This document shows positions 15,677 to 25,421 of a stretch of DNA of 64,000 nt, in pieces. The translations under genes were made by a program, and so were the position numbers. Within the stretch, counting starts at the first letter, position 1. Each line of letters begins with the position of its first letter. The notes beneath the pieces were generated by a model. The model worked only from the letters and a program-made list of their open reading frames with translations. It did no database searches and had not been told where the DNA came from. This stretch comes from Confluentibacter citreus (GTDB lineage Bacteria > Bacteroidota > Bacteroidia > Flavobacteriales > Flavobacteriaceae), in NCBI RefSeq assembly GCF_002807055.1, contig NZ_NIXN01000009.1, positions 1 to 64,000 on the forward strand, in the 5' to 3' direction.

Positions 15677-16038
15677 TGACACGTATACTATTATATACAG
15701 ATCCCATAGTTGAAGGATACATCATACTGATTACAGGGTTATTAATTGTTTTTAGTGGATTGATTCTTCTAACGGTATTTTTTAAATACGGTTTGCCAAT
15801 TATGCTTTATATCTATAAAATAATAACCAAAGGAAGAGATAAAAAAGTCAAAGATATTTCCCCTAAAGTTAATCAGGATTTTACAGGAGAAATAGCGGCG
15901 GCCATTTCTGTGGCTATTCATATGTATCTAGATGAACAGCATGATGAAGAAAATGCCATATTAACCATAAAACAAGCTAGAAAATTATATTCTCCTTGGA
16001 GTTCTAAGATATATAGTGCTTATAGCAATAGATTTTAG
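15676..16038 (+). CDS. OadG-like delta subunit of the Na+-translocating decarboxylase
   Basis: A 120-residue membrane protein with one strong N-terminal helix (about residues 14-38; IILITGLLIVFSGLILLTVF) and a cytoplasmic tail (AAAISVAIHMYLDE). This matches the small OadG/MmdD subunit that holds the decarboxylase complex together at the membrane. It overlaps the carboxyltransferase gene by one base and precedes the biotin carrier by 32 bases. The sequence family is poorly conserved, so position carries much of the call. Confidence 0.8.
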   Translation: MTRILLYTDPIVEGYIILITGLLIVFSGLILLTVFFKYGLPIMLYIYKIITKGRDKKVKDISPKVNQDFTGEIAAAISVAIHMYLDEQHDEENAILTIKQARKLYSPWSSKIYSAYSNRF

Positions 16039-16070
16039 ATTAAGAATATTTAAATCTTATAAATAAAACC

Positions 16071-16490
16071 ATGAAAAATTTCACATTCAGGATAAACGAA
16101 AATAATTACGGAGTCAAGATTCTTTCGCATGAAAATAATATGATAGAATTAGAGGTTAATGGAACTTCCTATTCTGTAAAAATGAAGGAAGAAATAAAAA
16201 AGGTGAAAACACCAACATTGGTTCGAAAACCAGCCAATGCTGCTATTGAACCAGTGAAGATAAATACGGTTCCATCAAGGGCTAAAATCATAGCACCCAT
16301 TCCAGGAGTTATATTGTCTATCAATGTAAAAGTAGGCGATACGGTAAAAGAAAACGATTTATTATTGGTCCTTGAAGCCATGAAAATGGAGAATAGTATT
16401 GCTTCAGAAAAATCAGGTGTTGTTTCGGCTATCAATGTGGTTGTCGGACAGCAAGTGTTACAAGGAGAAGTCATGATAGAATTAGAGTAA
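16071..16490 (+). CDS. Biotin carboxyl carrier protein (gamma subunit)
   Basis: A 139-residue biotin-carrier protein. The C-terminal biotinyl domain (about 68-139) contains VLEAMKMENSI with the Lys that carries biotin (residue 105 by position), preceded by IAPIPGVILSINVKVGDTV. The N-terminal part is a small beta domain with a hinge. Biotinylation would need BirA, encoded at 39086. It ferries the carboxyl group from the carboxyltransferase to the membrane beta subunit. Confidence 0.9.
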   Translation: MKNFTFRINENNYGVKILSHENNMIELEVNGTSYSVKMKEEIKKVKTPTLVRKPANAAIEPVKINTVPSRAKIIAPIPGVILSINVKVGDTVKENDLLLVLEAMKMENSIASEKSGVVSAINVVVGQQVLQGEVMIELE

Positions 16491-16500
16491 ACAGTAATAT

Positions 16501-16556
16501 CATTCCGAATAAAATGAAATCATTCTAAAGGATTCATTTTTATACTTCGAAATGAC
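16501..16556. repeat. Nested inverted repeats between carrier and beta-subunit genes
   Basis: AAAATGAA and TTCATTTT form one exact inverted pair at about 16511-16540. An outer pair, CATTCCGAA (16501) and TTCGAAATG (16546-16554), flanks it. The right end of the outer pair contains the ATG at 16552, so that start codon may belong to the element rather than to the original gene. Confidence 0.4.
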
Positions 16557-17889
16557 AAAACAAAAGACAATGAAAAAAGTAATATTAATATTTGGAGTTC
16601 TATCACTGCTGATTTTTATAAAACCCTTGTTAGGATTTAGCTCAAATGCTACAGATACAACTGTGTCGGCTTCGGTTTCTCAAGTAGATACTACGGTTGA
16701 AAAAACGTTTGTAGATGAGGCTTTTGATGGGATGAAGCAATTTTATCATTTCACAGGGTTTGCAAATGCGCAATCGGGACATATCATAATGATTTTAATA
16801 GGTATTATTTTTATATATCTAGGCATTAAGTTTGATTATGAACCGCTCCTTTTAATTCCTATCGGCGTAGGTGTTATGCTTGGTAATATCCCATTTGTCG
16901 CAGGATACCAAACAGGAATTTATGAAGAAGGATCGGTACTAAACTACCTTTATTTCGGAGTGGTAAAAGGGATTTATCCGCCACTTATATTTTTAGGTAT
17001 TGGTGCTATGACCGATTTCTCATCGCTTATCGCAAATCCTAAATTAATGCTCCTAGGGGCTGCGGCACAAATCGGTGTATTTGCAACATTTTTGGGAGCT
17101 CTTTACTTAGGTTTTAACCTTCCGGAAGCTGGTGCTATTGGTATTATTGGTGGTGCCGATGGACCAACAGCTATCTTCCTATCTTCCAAATTGGCTAATG
17201 GCATTAATGTTTTGGCAGATGGTACTACCGTTAAAAATTTAATAGGGCCCATAGCTATTGCTGCCTATTCGTATATGGCATTGGTGCCTGTTATTCAACC
17301 ACCAATCATGAGATTGTTGACTTCCAAAAAGGAGCGATTAATACGAATGAAACCCCCTAGAGCAGTATCTCAAAAGGAGAAAATGATTTTCCCTATAGTA
17401 GCTTTATTGCTAACCACCTTTATATCACCAAGTGCCTTGCCATTGTTAGGGATGTTATTCTTTGGAAACTTATTAAAGGAATCTGGCAGAACAGAACGTC
17501 TTGCTGAAACTGCCCGTACTAAATTAATTGACATTGTTACTATTATTTTAGGTGTTACCGTTGGGGCATCCACACAAGCCGATATTTTTATCACTAAAGA
17601 TTCTATGATGATATTTGGTTTGGGAGCTATATCATTTGTTATAGCAACGGCAGGTGGATTGCTTTTTGCAAAATTCATGAATCTATTCCTTAAAGGCGAT
17701 GATAAAATTAATCCGCTTATTGGTGCAGCAGGTGTGTCTGCAGTGCCAGATAGTGCAAGAGTTGTACATGCTGAAGGTCTCAAGGCAGACCCACATAACT
17801 ACTTACTAATGCATGCTATGGCACCAAATGTTGCCGGCGTTATTGGTTCGGCCATTGCGGCAGGTATCATTTTAAGCTTTTTAGGATAG
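16552..17889 (+). CDS. Na+-translocating decarboxylase beta subunit (OadB/MmdB)
   Basis: The 445-residue membrane protein decarboxylates carboxybiotin and couples this to Na+ export. It has a leader-like N-terminus, about nine hydrophobic helices, and the family motif IGGADGPTAIFLSSKLA (about residues 198-214), whose Asp is essential for Na+ transport in studied enzymes. The C-terminal motif GVSAVPDSARVVHAEG is also conserved. An ATG at 16570 (MKKVILIFG) is an alternative start; it is attractive because the first ATG lies in a repeat arm. It completes the membrane part of the decarboxylase. Confidence 0.9.
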   Translation: MTKQKTMKKVILIFGVLSLLIFIKPLLGFSSNATDTTVSASVSQVDTTVEKTFVDEAFDGMKQFYHFTGFANAQSGHIIMILIGIIFIYLGIKFDYEPLLLIPIGVGVMLGNIPFVAGYQTGIYEEGSVLNYLYFGVVKGIYPPLIFLGIGAMTDFSSLIANPKLMLLGAAAQIGVFATFLGALYLGFNLPEAGAIGIIGGADGPTAIFLSSKLANGINVLADGTTVKNLIGPIAIAAYSYMALVPVIQPPIMRLLTSKKERLIRMKPPRAVSQKEKMIFPIVALLLTTFISPSALPLLGMLFFGNLLKESGRTERLAETARTKLIDIVTIILGVTVGASTQADIFITKDSMMIFGLGAISFVIATAGGLLFAKFMNLFLKGDDKINPLIGAAGVSAVPDSARVVHAEGLKADPHNYLLMHAMAPNVAGVIGSAIAAGIILSFLG

Positions 17890-17937
17890 TTATATAATAT
17901 AGGTTAAAGAAAAGATAAATTTTAAAGTTTAGAAATA

Positions 17938-19224
17938 ATGAACTTACCAAATAAAATGACAGCAGATGACGCTGTGAAATTGATAAAATCAGGAAATAGA
18001 GTATTAATTCAAGGGGGTTCTGCAACGCCACAAACGCTTATCAGAGCTATGGTAGCAAGGGCTTCAGAGTTAAGAGGTGTAAAAATAGTACATCTACATA
18101 CCGAAGGGGAATGTGGATACACAGCTCCAGAATTAAGAGATAGTTTTCATACCAGTGCCTTTTTTATTGGAGGAAATATCAGAAAAATGATTGGCGATAC
18201 GGCAGATTACATTCCTATTTTTTTAAGTGACATCCCTAGTTTATTCCGTGAAGGATATATGGATTTGGATGTTGTTTTAGTGAATGTGTCACCTCCAGAT
18301 AAACACGGATTTTGTTCTTTAGGTGTGTCGGTTGACATTGTCATATCGGGTATAGAACAAGGAAAGAGAGTGATCGCGCAGATTAATCCTAAGATGCCAC
18401 GTACGTTTGGTGATGCCATTGTGCACATTAAACATTTTGATGCTTGCGTTGAGGTTGATGAGGATATTTATGAAATGAAATTCGTAGCGCCTTCTGAAGA
18501 AGAAAAAGCGATTGGTAAAAATATTGCTGCGATTATTGATGATGGCGCCACGCTGCAAATGGGTATTGGTGGTATTCCCAATGCCGTTCTATCGTATTTA
18601 ATGAACCATAAAAATTTAGGGGTTCATACAGAAATGTTTTCTGAAGGTGTTGTAGATTTAGTTGAAAAAGGCATTGTAAATGGTTCTCAAAAAAAGGTAA
18701 ATCCCTATAAAATAGTCTCAGGATTTGCTATGGGAACCAGACGATTATACGATTTTATGGATGATAATGCCGAAATTGAAATGATGGATATTGCGTATGT
18801 TAATGATACTTCTATCATTCGTCAAAATCCGAAAGTAACAGCCATCAATTCCGCTATAGAAATAGATGTTACAGGCCAGGTTTGCGCCGATTCTATTGGT
18901 ACAAGAATGTTTTCTGGAGTAGGAGGTCAAATGGATTTTATGCGAGGTGCTGCCTTATCTAAAGGTGGAAAACCAATTATAGCTGTAACTTCCACTACAT
19001 TAAAAGGTGTTTCTAAAATTGTGCCAACATTAAAAGTAGGTGCTGGAGTTGTTACAACCCGAGCCCATGCCAGATTTGTTGTCACAGAATATGGAGTAGC
19101 CGAATTATTCGGAAAAACCTTAAAACAACGTGCAGAATCGTTAAGGGATATTGCGCATCCAGATCATAGAGAAGCATTGGATATTGCTATTTTCGAGAGA
19201 TTCGGAAGTAGTATTATCGTCTGA
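17938..19224 (+). CDS. Acetyl-CoA hydrolase/transferase family CoA-transferase
   Basis: The 428-residue protein is a family I CoA-transferase of the cat1/4-hydroxybutyrate type. It has a glycine-rich RVLIQGGSATP near the N-terminus, the catalytic-Glu region HTEMFSEGVVDL (about residue 228) and the CoA-binding GIGGIPNAVLSYL (about 203). Enzymes of this group move CoA between acetate, propionate, succinate and 4-hydroxybutyrate. Between the decarboxylase and mutase genes, propionyl-CoA:succinate CoA-transferase is the natural inference; specificity is not proven by sequence. Confidence 0.85.
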   Translation: MNLPNKMTADDAVKLIKSGNRVLIQGGSATPQTLIRAMVARASELRGVKIVHLHTEGECGYTAPELRDSFHTSAFFIGGNIRKMIGDTADYIPIFLSDIPSLFREGYMDLDVVLVNVSPPDKHGFCSLGVSVDIVISGIEQGKRVIAQINPKMPRTFGDAIVHIKHFDACVEVDEDIYEMKFVAPSEEEKAIGKNIAAIIDDGATLQMGIGGIPNAVLSYLMNHKNLGVHTEMFSEGVVDLVEKGIVNGSQKKVNPYKIVSGFAMGTRRLYDFMDDNAEIEMMDIAYVNDTSIIRQNPKVTAINSAIEIDVTGQVCADSIGTRMFSGVGGQMDFMRGAALSKGGKPIIAVTSTTLKGVSKIVPTLKVGAGVVTTRAHARFVVTEYGVAELFGKTLKQRAESLRDIAHPDHREALDIAIFERFGSSIIV

Positions 19225-19253
19225 GACATTAATATAGTTTAATATACATCGTT

Positions 19254-21071
19254 ATGGAAACTAATAAGAATACACTTTTTTCAGACTTCAAACCTGTTAC
19301 CAAACAGCAATGGATGGACAAAGTGAACATAGATTTGAAAGGTGAGGATTTTAACAGAAAATTGGTCTGGAAACACCTAAATGGTATAGATTTTCAACCT
19401 TTTTATAGTGCGGAAGATGCACCAGCGTATCTTACAAACACTGGCGAAAACGCACGGGTTTTGGTTAATTACAGAGTTATTCCTGTTTTATCCGCGGAAA
19501 GCGGAAATAAACAAGCTCTAAAAGCTGTTAAGGAAGGTGTTACGGGCCTTGTTTTCGATTTAAAAGAAAATGTATCTGTTACAAAACTTTTAAGTAAAAT
19601 TAATATCAACGAGGTAGCGGTGTCATTTATTTTAAGCGAAAACGCTATTGGTTTTGTGAAAGATTTCTTTGATTTTTCAGATCAGAACGTCACTAATAAT
19701 AAAAACCTAAGGGGTTATTTTGATTTGGGAATCATGCCTGAATATGTTACCACTGGACATTACAATATGCTTCAATTCGAAACGCTGAAGCATTTGGTAA
19801 ATTTATCAAAAGAGTACCCAAATTTTAAGGCCATAACCATTTCTGGTACAGCGTATTTAGATTCAGGATCCAATCAGGTTCAAGAAGTGGCTTACACTTT
19901 AAATTCCTTGATTTATGTGATAGAACATTGTTTGGAAAGGGATATTGATATAGAAAGTATTTTTAATAATCTTCATATAGAATTAGCGATAGGTTCAGAA
20001 TATTTTATTGAGATTGGCAAGTTTAGAGCTTTTAATAGCTTGTTGCACGAGATTGCTAGAACATATGGGATTTCAAATTTTAAACACACATTAACGGCAA
20101 AAACATCAGTTTGGAGTAAATCGGTTACCGATGCACATACTAATTTATTACGCGCTACTACCGAGGCCATGTCAGCCATCTTAGGAAATGTTGATGGTGT
20201 TTTAATTGATGCTTACGATAAAGAGTTTAATAATCCATCCGATTTTTCAACGAGAATTGCTGGAAACATTACCACTATTTTAAAGGAGGAATCTTATTTT
20301 GGTAAAGTGGCAAACCCTGTAGATGGGTCGTATTATATTGAAGAAGTCAGCACCAAAATAGCAGAAAAGGCTTTAGAACTTTTTAAAGTTATTGAAGCGC
20401 AGGGCGGATTTTATAAGGCTTTTGAAAGTGAATTGATTCAGCAACAAATCGCCCAAATACGTCAAGAGAAAATAAAATTAATAAGTCAAAGGCGATTACC
20501 TATGGTTGGGGTTAATAAATACCCAAACCTTATGGAAACAGTGTCATCCAAAGTGCTTTCGGCTGGAGCTAACGTCAGTTCTAAAGTATTGATTCCTAGA
20601 AGAGCGTCTTTGGAAATTGAAGCGATAAGAAAAGTTACGGAACAAATTGTTGAAGACACAGGAAAACGACCTAGGGTTGAACTCGTAAGTTTCGGCAATC
20701 TAACCATGCGCAAAGCTAGGGCTGCTTTTTCTTATGATTTTATGGGCGTTTCCGGGTTTGAAGTTTGGCAGGAAAAAAGTTATGACAGTGCTAAACAAGC
20801 TGCTGGACGTAGTGCCTTAACAGAATCAGATGTGGTTGTTATTTGCAGTTCAGACCCAGATTATACTGAAAGTGCTTTATTATTTGTAGAAACCTTTAGG
20901 GATATTAATGCAGATAAAGTACTTTTATTAGCAGGAAATCCTGTGGATATCATGAGCACATTAACCGCAGCAGGTTTGGATGGATGCATTCATTTAAAAT
21001 CGGATGTGATATACACCATTTCAGGTGTTCAGGAAAAAGTTCAAAAAAACATTAAATCATTACAGTTATGA
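19254..21071 (+). CDS. mutA: Methylmalonyl-CoA mutase small subunit
   Basis: The 605-residue protein is the non-catalytic partner of the large mutase subunit. It carries the TIM-barrel substrate domain (about 40-440; [18 protein letters not shown]) and a C-terminal flavodoxin-like domain (about 480-605) that lacks the DxHxxG cobalamin-binding motif, as expected for MutA. It overlaps mutB by four bases (ATGA), a translationally coupled pair. The length is normal for a two-subunit bacterial enzyme. Confidence 0.92.
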   Translation: METNKNTLFSDFKPVTKQQWMDKVNIDLKGEDFNRKLVWKHLNGIDFQPFYSAEDAPAYLTNTGENARVLVNYRVIPVLSAESGNKQALKAVKEGVTGLVFDLKENVSVTKLLSKININEVAVSFILSENAIGFVKDFFDFSDQNVTNNKNLRGYFDLGIMPEYVTTGHYNMLQFETLKHLVNLSKEYPNFKAITISGTAYLDSGSNQVQEVAYTLNSLIYVIEHCLERDIDIESIFNNLHIELAIGSEYFIEIGKFRAFNSLLHEIARTYGISNFKHTLTAKTSVWSKSVTDAHTNLLRATTEAMSAILGNVDGVLIDAYDKEFNNPSDFSTRIAGNITTILKEESYFGKVANPVDGSYYIEEVSTKIAEKALELFKVIEAQGGFYKAFESELIQQQIAQIRQEKIKLISQRRLPMVGVNKYPNLMETVSSKVLSAGANVSSKVLIPRRASLEIEAIRKVTEQIVEDTGKRPRVELVSFGNLTMRKARAAFSYDFMGVSGFEVWQEKSYDSAKQAAGRSALTESDVVVICSSDPDYTESALLFVETFRDINADKVLLLAGNPVDIMSTLTAAGLDGCIHLKSDVIYTISGVQEKVQKNIKSLQL

Positions 21072-23200
21072 GACGTGATTTTTCAGATCTAAAATTACAG
21101 ACTGTTACAAAACAACAGTCAACCTTTTCAGATCATCAAGATATTTGGAATACACCCGAGGGCATTCCTGTAAAAACACATTTTTCGAAAGCAGATATTG
21201 AAGAAGCGGAGCATCTAAATTTTGTCGCAGGCTTGCCTCCATTTACACGGGGACCTTACAGCACCATGTATGTATCTCAGCCTTGGACGATTCGCCAATA
21301 TGCAGGTTTTTCAACGGCTGAAGAGTCCAATGCATTTTATAGAAGAAACCTTGCGGCGGGTCAAAAAGGATTATCCGTTGCATTCGATTTAGCAACGCAC
21401 AGAGGTTACGATTCCGATCACCCACGTGTGACGGGCGATGTTGGAAAAGCAGGTGTTGCCATCGATTCTATTTTGGATATGGAGATTTTATTCGACCAAA
21501 TTCCGTTAGATAAAATGTCGGTTTCCATGACCATGAACGGTGCCGTTTTGCCAATTATGGCGTTTTACATTGCAGCAGCTAAGAAACAAGGCGTGTCGTT
21601 AGACCACTTAAGTGGTACGATTCAAAATGATATTTTGAAGGAATTTATGGTTCGTAACACCTATATCTACCCGCCATTACCATCCATGAAAATTATTGGT
21701 GATATTTTTGAATACACCACCAAATACATGCCTAAGTTCAACTCCATCTCCATCAGTGGCTACCACATGCAAGAGGCTGGAGCGACTGCCGATATTGAGT
21801 TGGCATACACCTTGGCCGATGGTATGGAATATATCAGACGCGGATTGGAATCAGGTTTAAAAATCGATGAATTTGCACCTAGATTGTCATTTTTCTGGGC
21901 AGTAGGAATGAACCATTTTATGGAAATTGCAAAAATGCGTGCAGCACGTATGCTTTGGGCAAAAATCATAAAACAATTCAATCCTCAAAACCCAAAATCC
22001 ATGGCATTACGTACCCATAGTCAAACCTCTGGGTGGAGTTTAAGTGAACAAGATCCTTTTAATAATGTGGCCAGAACTTGTATTGAAGCCATGGCTGCTG
22101 GGTTGGGCGGAACACAATCATTGCACACCAATGCGTTGGATGAAGCCATTGCATTGCCGACCGATTTTTCTGCAAGGATTGCGCGTAATACGCAAATTTA
22201 TATTCAGGAGGAAACACAGATTACGAAGTCCGTTGATCCTTGGGCTGGCTCTTATTATGTGGAATATTTAACTCAGGAAATCGCCAAAAAAGCTTGGACA
22301 TTAATTGAAGAAGTAGAAGCATTGGGGGGTATGGCAAAAGCCATTGAAACCGGTGTTCCTAAAATGCGTATTGAAGAAGCTTCGGCACGTAAACAAGCAC
22401 GTTTGGATTCTGGACAGGATATTTTAGTGGGAGTAAATAAATTCAGAACCAATGAAAAATCGAATATCGAGATTTTAGAAGTTGATAATTCAACTGTAAG
22501 ATTGTCCCAAATAGAGCGATTAAAAAAACTAAGAGCTAATAGAAACCAAGCTGTTGTAGATGCTAATTTAAAGGCATTAACAGACTGTGCCGAAACAGGT
22601 AAAGGTAATTTATTGGAATTAGCTGTTGAAGCTGCCGAAAATTTTGCAACTTTAGGGGAAATATCCGATGCTTTAGAAGTTCATTTTGGTCGTCATAAAG
22701 CAGATACTAAATTAATAAGTGGCGTGTATAGCAAAGAAGTAAACAACGATCAAACATTTGTGAAAGCACAACAAATGGCCGATAAATTTGCAGAAATTGA
22801 AGGACGTCGTCCAAGAGTCATGGTTGCAAAAATGGGACAAGATGGGCACGATAGAGGCGCAAAAGTAGTTGCTTCCAGTTTTGCCGATTTAGGTTTCGAT
22901 GTCGATATGGGTCCCTTATTTCAAACACCCGAGGAAGTCGCAAAACAAGCCATTGAGAACGATGTGCATTTTGTGGGAGCTTCTAGTTTGGCTGCCGGAC
23001 ATAAAACCTTGATTCCGCAATTAATTGAAGAATTGGAAAAATTGGGAAGACCAGATATTATGGTATTTGCTGGAGGGGTGATACCAGAACAAGATTATAA
23101 TTATTTATTGGAACGTAAAGTGGCTGCCATTTTTGGCCCTGGAACTGTTATCTCCAAAGCTGCTATATCCATTATGGAAAAATACTTAGAACAAGATTAA
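21068..23200 (+). CDS. mutB: Methylmalonyl-CoA mutase large subunit
   Basis: Adenosylcobalamin-dependent isomerisation of succinyl-CoA and methylmalonyl-CoA. The 710-residue protein has the catalytic barrel ([20 protein letters not shown], about residue 60; [11 protein letters not shown], about 182) and the C-terminal B12 domain with [17 protein letters not shown] at about 590, including the cobalt-ligating His of DxHxxG. It is the last gene of the operon and is followed by a clear terminator. A cobalamin source is needed; no B12 riboswitch or biosynthesis gene is visible here. Confidence 0.95.
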   Translation: MRRDFSDLKLQTVTKQQSTFSDHQDIWNTPEGIPVKTHFSKADIEEAEHLNFVAGLPPFTRGPYSTMYVSQPWTIRQYAGFSTAEESNAFYRRNLAAGQKGLSVAFDLATHRGYDSDHPRVTGDVGKAGVAIDSILDMEILFDQIPLDKMSVSMTMNGAVLPIMAFYIAAAKKQGVSLDHLSGTIQNDILKEFMVRNTYIYPPLPSMKIIGDIFEYTTKYMPKFNSISISGYHMQEAGATADIELAYTLADGMEYIRRGLESGLKIDEFAPRLSFFWAVGMNHFMEIAKMRAARMLWAKIIKQFNPQNPKSMALRTHSQTSGWSLSEQDPFNNVARTCIEAMAAGLGGTQSLHTNALDEAIALPTDFSARIARNTQIYIQEETQITKSVDPWAGSYYVEYLTQEIAKKAWTLIEEVEALGGMAKAIETGVPKMRIEEASARKQARLDSGQDILVGVNKFRTNEKSNIEILEVDNSTVRLSQIERLKKLRANRNQAVVDANLKALTDCAETGKGNLLELAVEAAENFATLGEISDALEVHFGRHKADTKLISGVYSKEVNNDQTFVKAQQMADKFAEIEGRRPRVMVAKMGQDGHDRGAKVVASSFADLGFDVDMGPLFQTPEEVAKQAIENDVHFVGASSLAAGHKTLIPQLIEELEKLGRPDIMVFAGGVIPEQDYNYLLERKVAAIFGPGTVISKAAISIMEKYLEQD

Positions 23201-23225
23201 TAGCTTAACACGTTCAACTTAAAAG

Positions 23226-23257
23226 CCCTGTTGTGTATTTTCATAACAGGGTTTTTT
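23226..23257 (+). terminator. Rho-independent terminator after mutB
   Basis: CCCTGTT (23226-23232) pairs exactly with AACAGGG (23245-23251) around a 12-base loop and is followed by six T. It lies 25 bases after the mutB stop and ends the methylmalonyl-CoA operon. Confidence 0.85.
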
Positions 23258-23293
23258 ATTGTTTGTGATATGGCTAGTTGAAAGTATTGTTAA

Positions 23294-23330
23294 CGTCATG
23301 GCGAGGAAAGAAGCCATCTCATGAAGCTTG
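23294..23330. repeat. Dispersed repeat copy (cgtcat..gcgagg type)
   Basis: CGTCATGGCGAGGAAAGAAG followed by CCATCTCATGAAG is a diverged copy of the class seen at 48077 and 12556. It lies between the terminator of mutB and the convergent thioesterase gene. Confidence 0.45.
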
Positions 23331-23416
23331 TTCCAAAACATGTTTATAATTAAATAACTTAAAAGATTATTTGATTCTGTGCCCCTAACAAATGCAAAAG
23401 ATTTTAAAAGGTTTTT

Positions 23417-24181
23417 TTAATTTTTTCTCCAATATGTTTTGGCATTGCCACAAATTGTATCACTCCCTTCAATTTTTATGGTATGCATAAAAGAATGATC
23501 CTTCATGTCATTTGTTAAAGAGATAATGCTGTCACCGTATTTCGCTTCCGCAATAAACCGACCATCTATAATATGTAAGGAATAATTATCTACAATATCT
23601 TCAGGCATGGATTCAATGACCCACTGTAAATACCGAATGTTATTCACATGTTTGTTCATGTCGGTATCATACCTATTGACTTTGAATTTTTTTATATGGC
23701 TTGCAACGTTAGTAGTTTCTATTTTTTTCTTTATGTCTTTCACAATGGATTCTTCGCTGTAATAGGGCCATTTTTCTTTAATGTCATTAAGAATAGGAAT
23801 TGGTTTTCTTTTTTCAATATCGAAGAAAACCCACAAACCTTTAGCGCGACCTATGATGTTGTGCTGTTCATCAAAAATAATATTCTCTCGATAACCTTTA
23901 ATAGTGGAATAACTTGATAACCAAGTCCGAATAGTGATTCTTTCTTTGTAACCAGGATAGCGATCTATTTGCAAAATACCAGACACTAATACCCATCCAA
24001 CATTTTTTTTATTAAGGTCAAATAAACTATGATTTATTGAATAAGAATGGTCGGCGGCAGTTTCTTCTAATAATGCCAAAATAATGGTAGATGTTGCCAA
24101 GCCTAACCTATTCATTTCAAAATATCTTAGCTCAAATTGTTTGTCAAAATAATGTTCAAATATCATTTTATTTACTTTCAA
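23417..24181 (-). CDS. Acyl-ACP thioesterase-like protein
   Basis: The 254-residue protein has two hot-dog folds, as in FatA-type acyl-ACP thioesterases. The first domain contains GLATSTIILALLEETAADHS and the second contains DTDMNKHVNNIRYLQWVIE (about residues 173-191), the Asn/His catalytic neighbourhood. It would release fatty acids or other acids from ACP or CoA. It starts five bases after the meaB stop, so the two are co-transcribed, which hints at an acyl-CoA role in propionate metabolism. ATG at 24166 is an alternative start. Confidence 0.8.
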   Translation of the reverse strand: MKVNKMIFEHYFDKQFELRYFEMNRLGLATSTIILALLEETAADHSYSINHSLFDLNKKNVGWVLVSGILQIDRYPGYKERITIRTWLSSYSTIKGYRENIIFDEQHNIIGRAKGLWVFFDIEKRKPIPILNDIKEKWPYYSEESIVKDIKKKIETTNVASHIKKFKVNRYDTDMNKHVNNIRYLQWVIESMPEDIVDNYSLHIIDGRFIAEAKYGDSIISLTNDMKDHSFMHTIKIEGSDTICGNAKTYWRKN

Positions 24182-24186
24182 ATCTT

Positions 24187-25194
24187 TTATTCGAAAGATT
24201 TTTTAAATGTTTCAATAATATCTTGTGCCGCTTTTACGGGGGATATTTCCGAAGAGATGATTTGTTTTTCTAAATCAGAAAGTTGGTTTGCGATATCTTT
24301 TGAACCATAAAAAAGGTGTTTTAATGCTTCATTAATATTGTTGTACATCCAACGAATTTTTTGATGGTTTCTGTTTTTATCAAAATACCCATTTTCACGA
24401 ACCAATTCGGTGTATTTTTTAATCTCATCCCAAACAACATCAACACCAATATTTTTTGTAGATGAGGCTGTGGAGACCACAGGCATCCAGCCCGATTCTG
24501 ATTGCGGAAAAATATGCAACGCATTTTGGTATTGTAAACGCGCTAATTCACTTTGCTTAACATTATCGCCATCCGCTTTGTTAATGACTACCATATCTGC
24601 CATTTCCATGATGCCTTTTTTAATGCCTTGAAGCTCGTCGCCTGCACCAGCCAACATTAAAAGGAGGAAAAAATCGGTCATCCCATGAACCGCGGTTTCA
24701 GATTGTCCCACACCAACAGTTTCAATTAAAACAACATCATAACCCGCAGCTTCGCAAAGCAACATGCTTTCGGCAGTTTTATTGGCAACGCCGCCCAGTG
24801 TGTCACCAGAAGCTGACGGACGTATGTAAGCATTTTCTAAATTGCTTAAAGCTTCCATACGTGTTTTGTCACCTAAAATGCTGCCTTTAGAGCGTTGGCT
24901 GCTTGGGTCGATGGAGAGAATGGCCACTTTATGACCTTGATCAATGATGTGTTTTCCAAACACTTCAATAAAAGTGCTTTTACCCACGCCAGGAACACCT
25001 GTTACACCAATCCGTATGGAATTCCCAGAGGCTGGTAAGATAGCTTGAATAATATCTTTGGCAAGTAATTTGTCGCTTTCTAAATTGCTTTCTATAATGG
25101 TAATAGCTCTAGACAGAATAACCCGATTTCCACTTAAAACACCATCAATATAAGCTTGAGCGGAGAGTCTGTTTTTTGCTTTGTAGTTTGTCAT
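24187..25194 (-). CDS. meaB: Methylmalonyl-CoA mutase-associated GTPase MeaB
   Basis: The 335-residue G3E-type GTPase protects and reloads methylmalonyl-CoA mutase with adenosylcobalamin. It shows the Walker A GVTGVPGVGKST (about residues 59-70), the Mg-binding LSIDPSSQRSKGSILGDKTR, the ETVGVGQSE switch and NKADGDN for guanine recognition. It is transcribed towards the mutase operon. Adjacency to mutAB supports the name over a generic ArgK-like GTPase. Confidence 0.95.
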   Translation of the reverse strand: MTNYKAKNRLSAQAYIDGVLSGNRVILSRAITIIESNLESDKLLAKDIIQAILPASGNSIRIGVTGVPGVGKSTFIEVFGKHIIDQGHKVAILSIDPSSQRSKGSILGDKTRMEALSNLENAYIRPSASGDTLGGVANKTAESMLLCEAAGYDVVLIETVGVGQSETAVHGMTDFFLLLMLAGAGDELQGIKKGIMEMADMVVINKADGDNVKQSELARLQYQNALHIFPQSESGWMPVVSTASSTKNIGVDVVWDEIKKYTELVRENGYFDKNRNHQKIRWMYNNINEALKHLFYGSKDIANQLSDLEKQIISSEISPVKAAQDIIETFKKSFE

Positions 25195-25334
25195 TTAGTG
25201 GTAAAAATTTCATTTATAAAGATACTGATAATGTGAAAAATTGCCATGTAAAATGGGGTGTTTTTTAATTAAAATGATGTTGGTGAAACTATAAAATGGA
25301 AGTATAAAATCATGTTCGCTTGGCAATTATTAGT

Positions 25335-25365
25335 TTGCTTAACATATTTTCCTAAAATATCTTTA
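25335..25365 (+). promoter_or_regulatory. Putative promoter of the hybrid histidine kinase
   Basis: TTG at 25335-25337 and TATCTTTA at 25358-25365, separated by 20 bases, fit the Bacteroidota pattern TTG-N(17-23)-TAnnTTTG except for the last base. The start codon follows 56 bases later. Confidence 0.45.
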
Positions 25366-25421
25366 CTTTAACATGATTTTTAAAACTTACATTACAATTA
25401 TCAGTCTAAATAACTATTTAA

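Noticed and set aside
25195-25421. Cobalamin riboswitch in front of the mutase-associated genes
   Set aside because: No conserved B12-box-like or other riboswitch core could be recognised in this gap or at the start of the mutase cluster.
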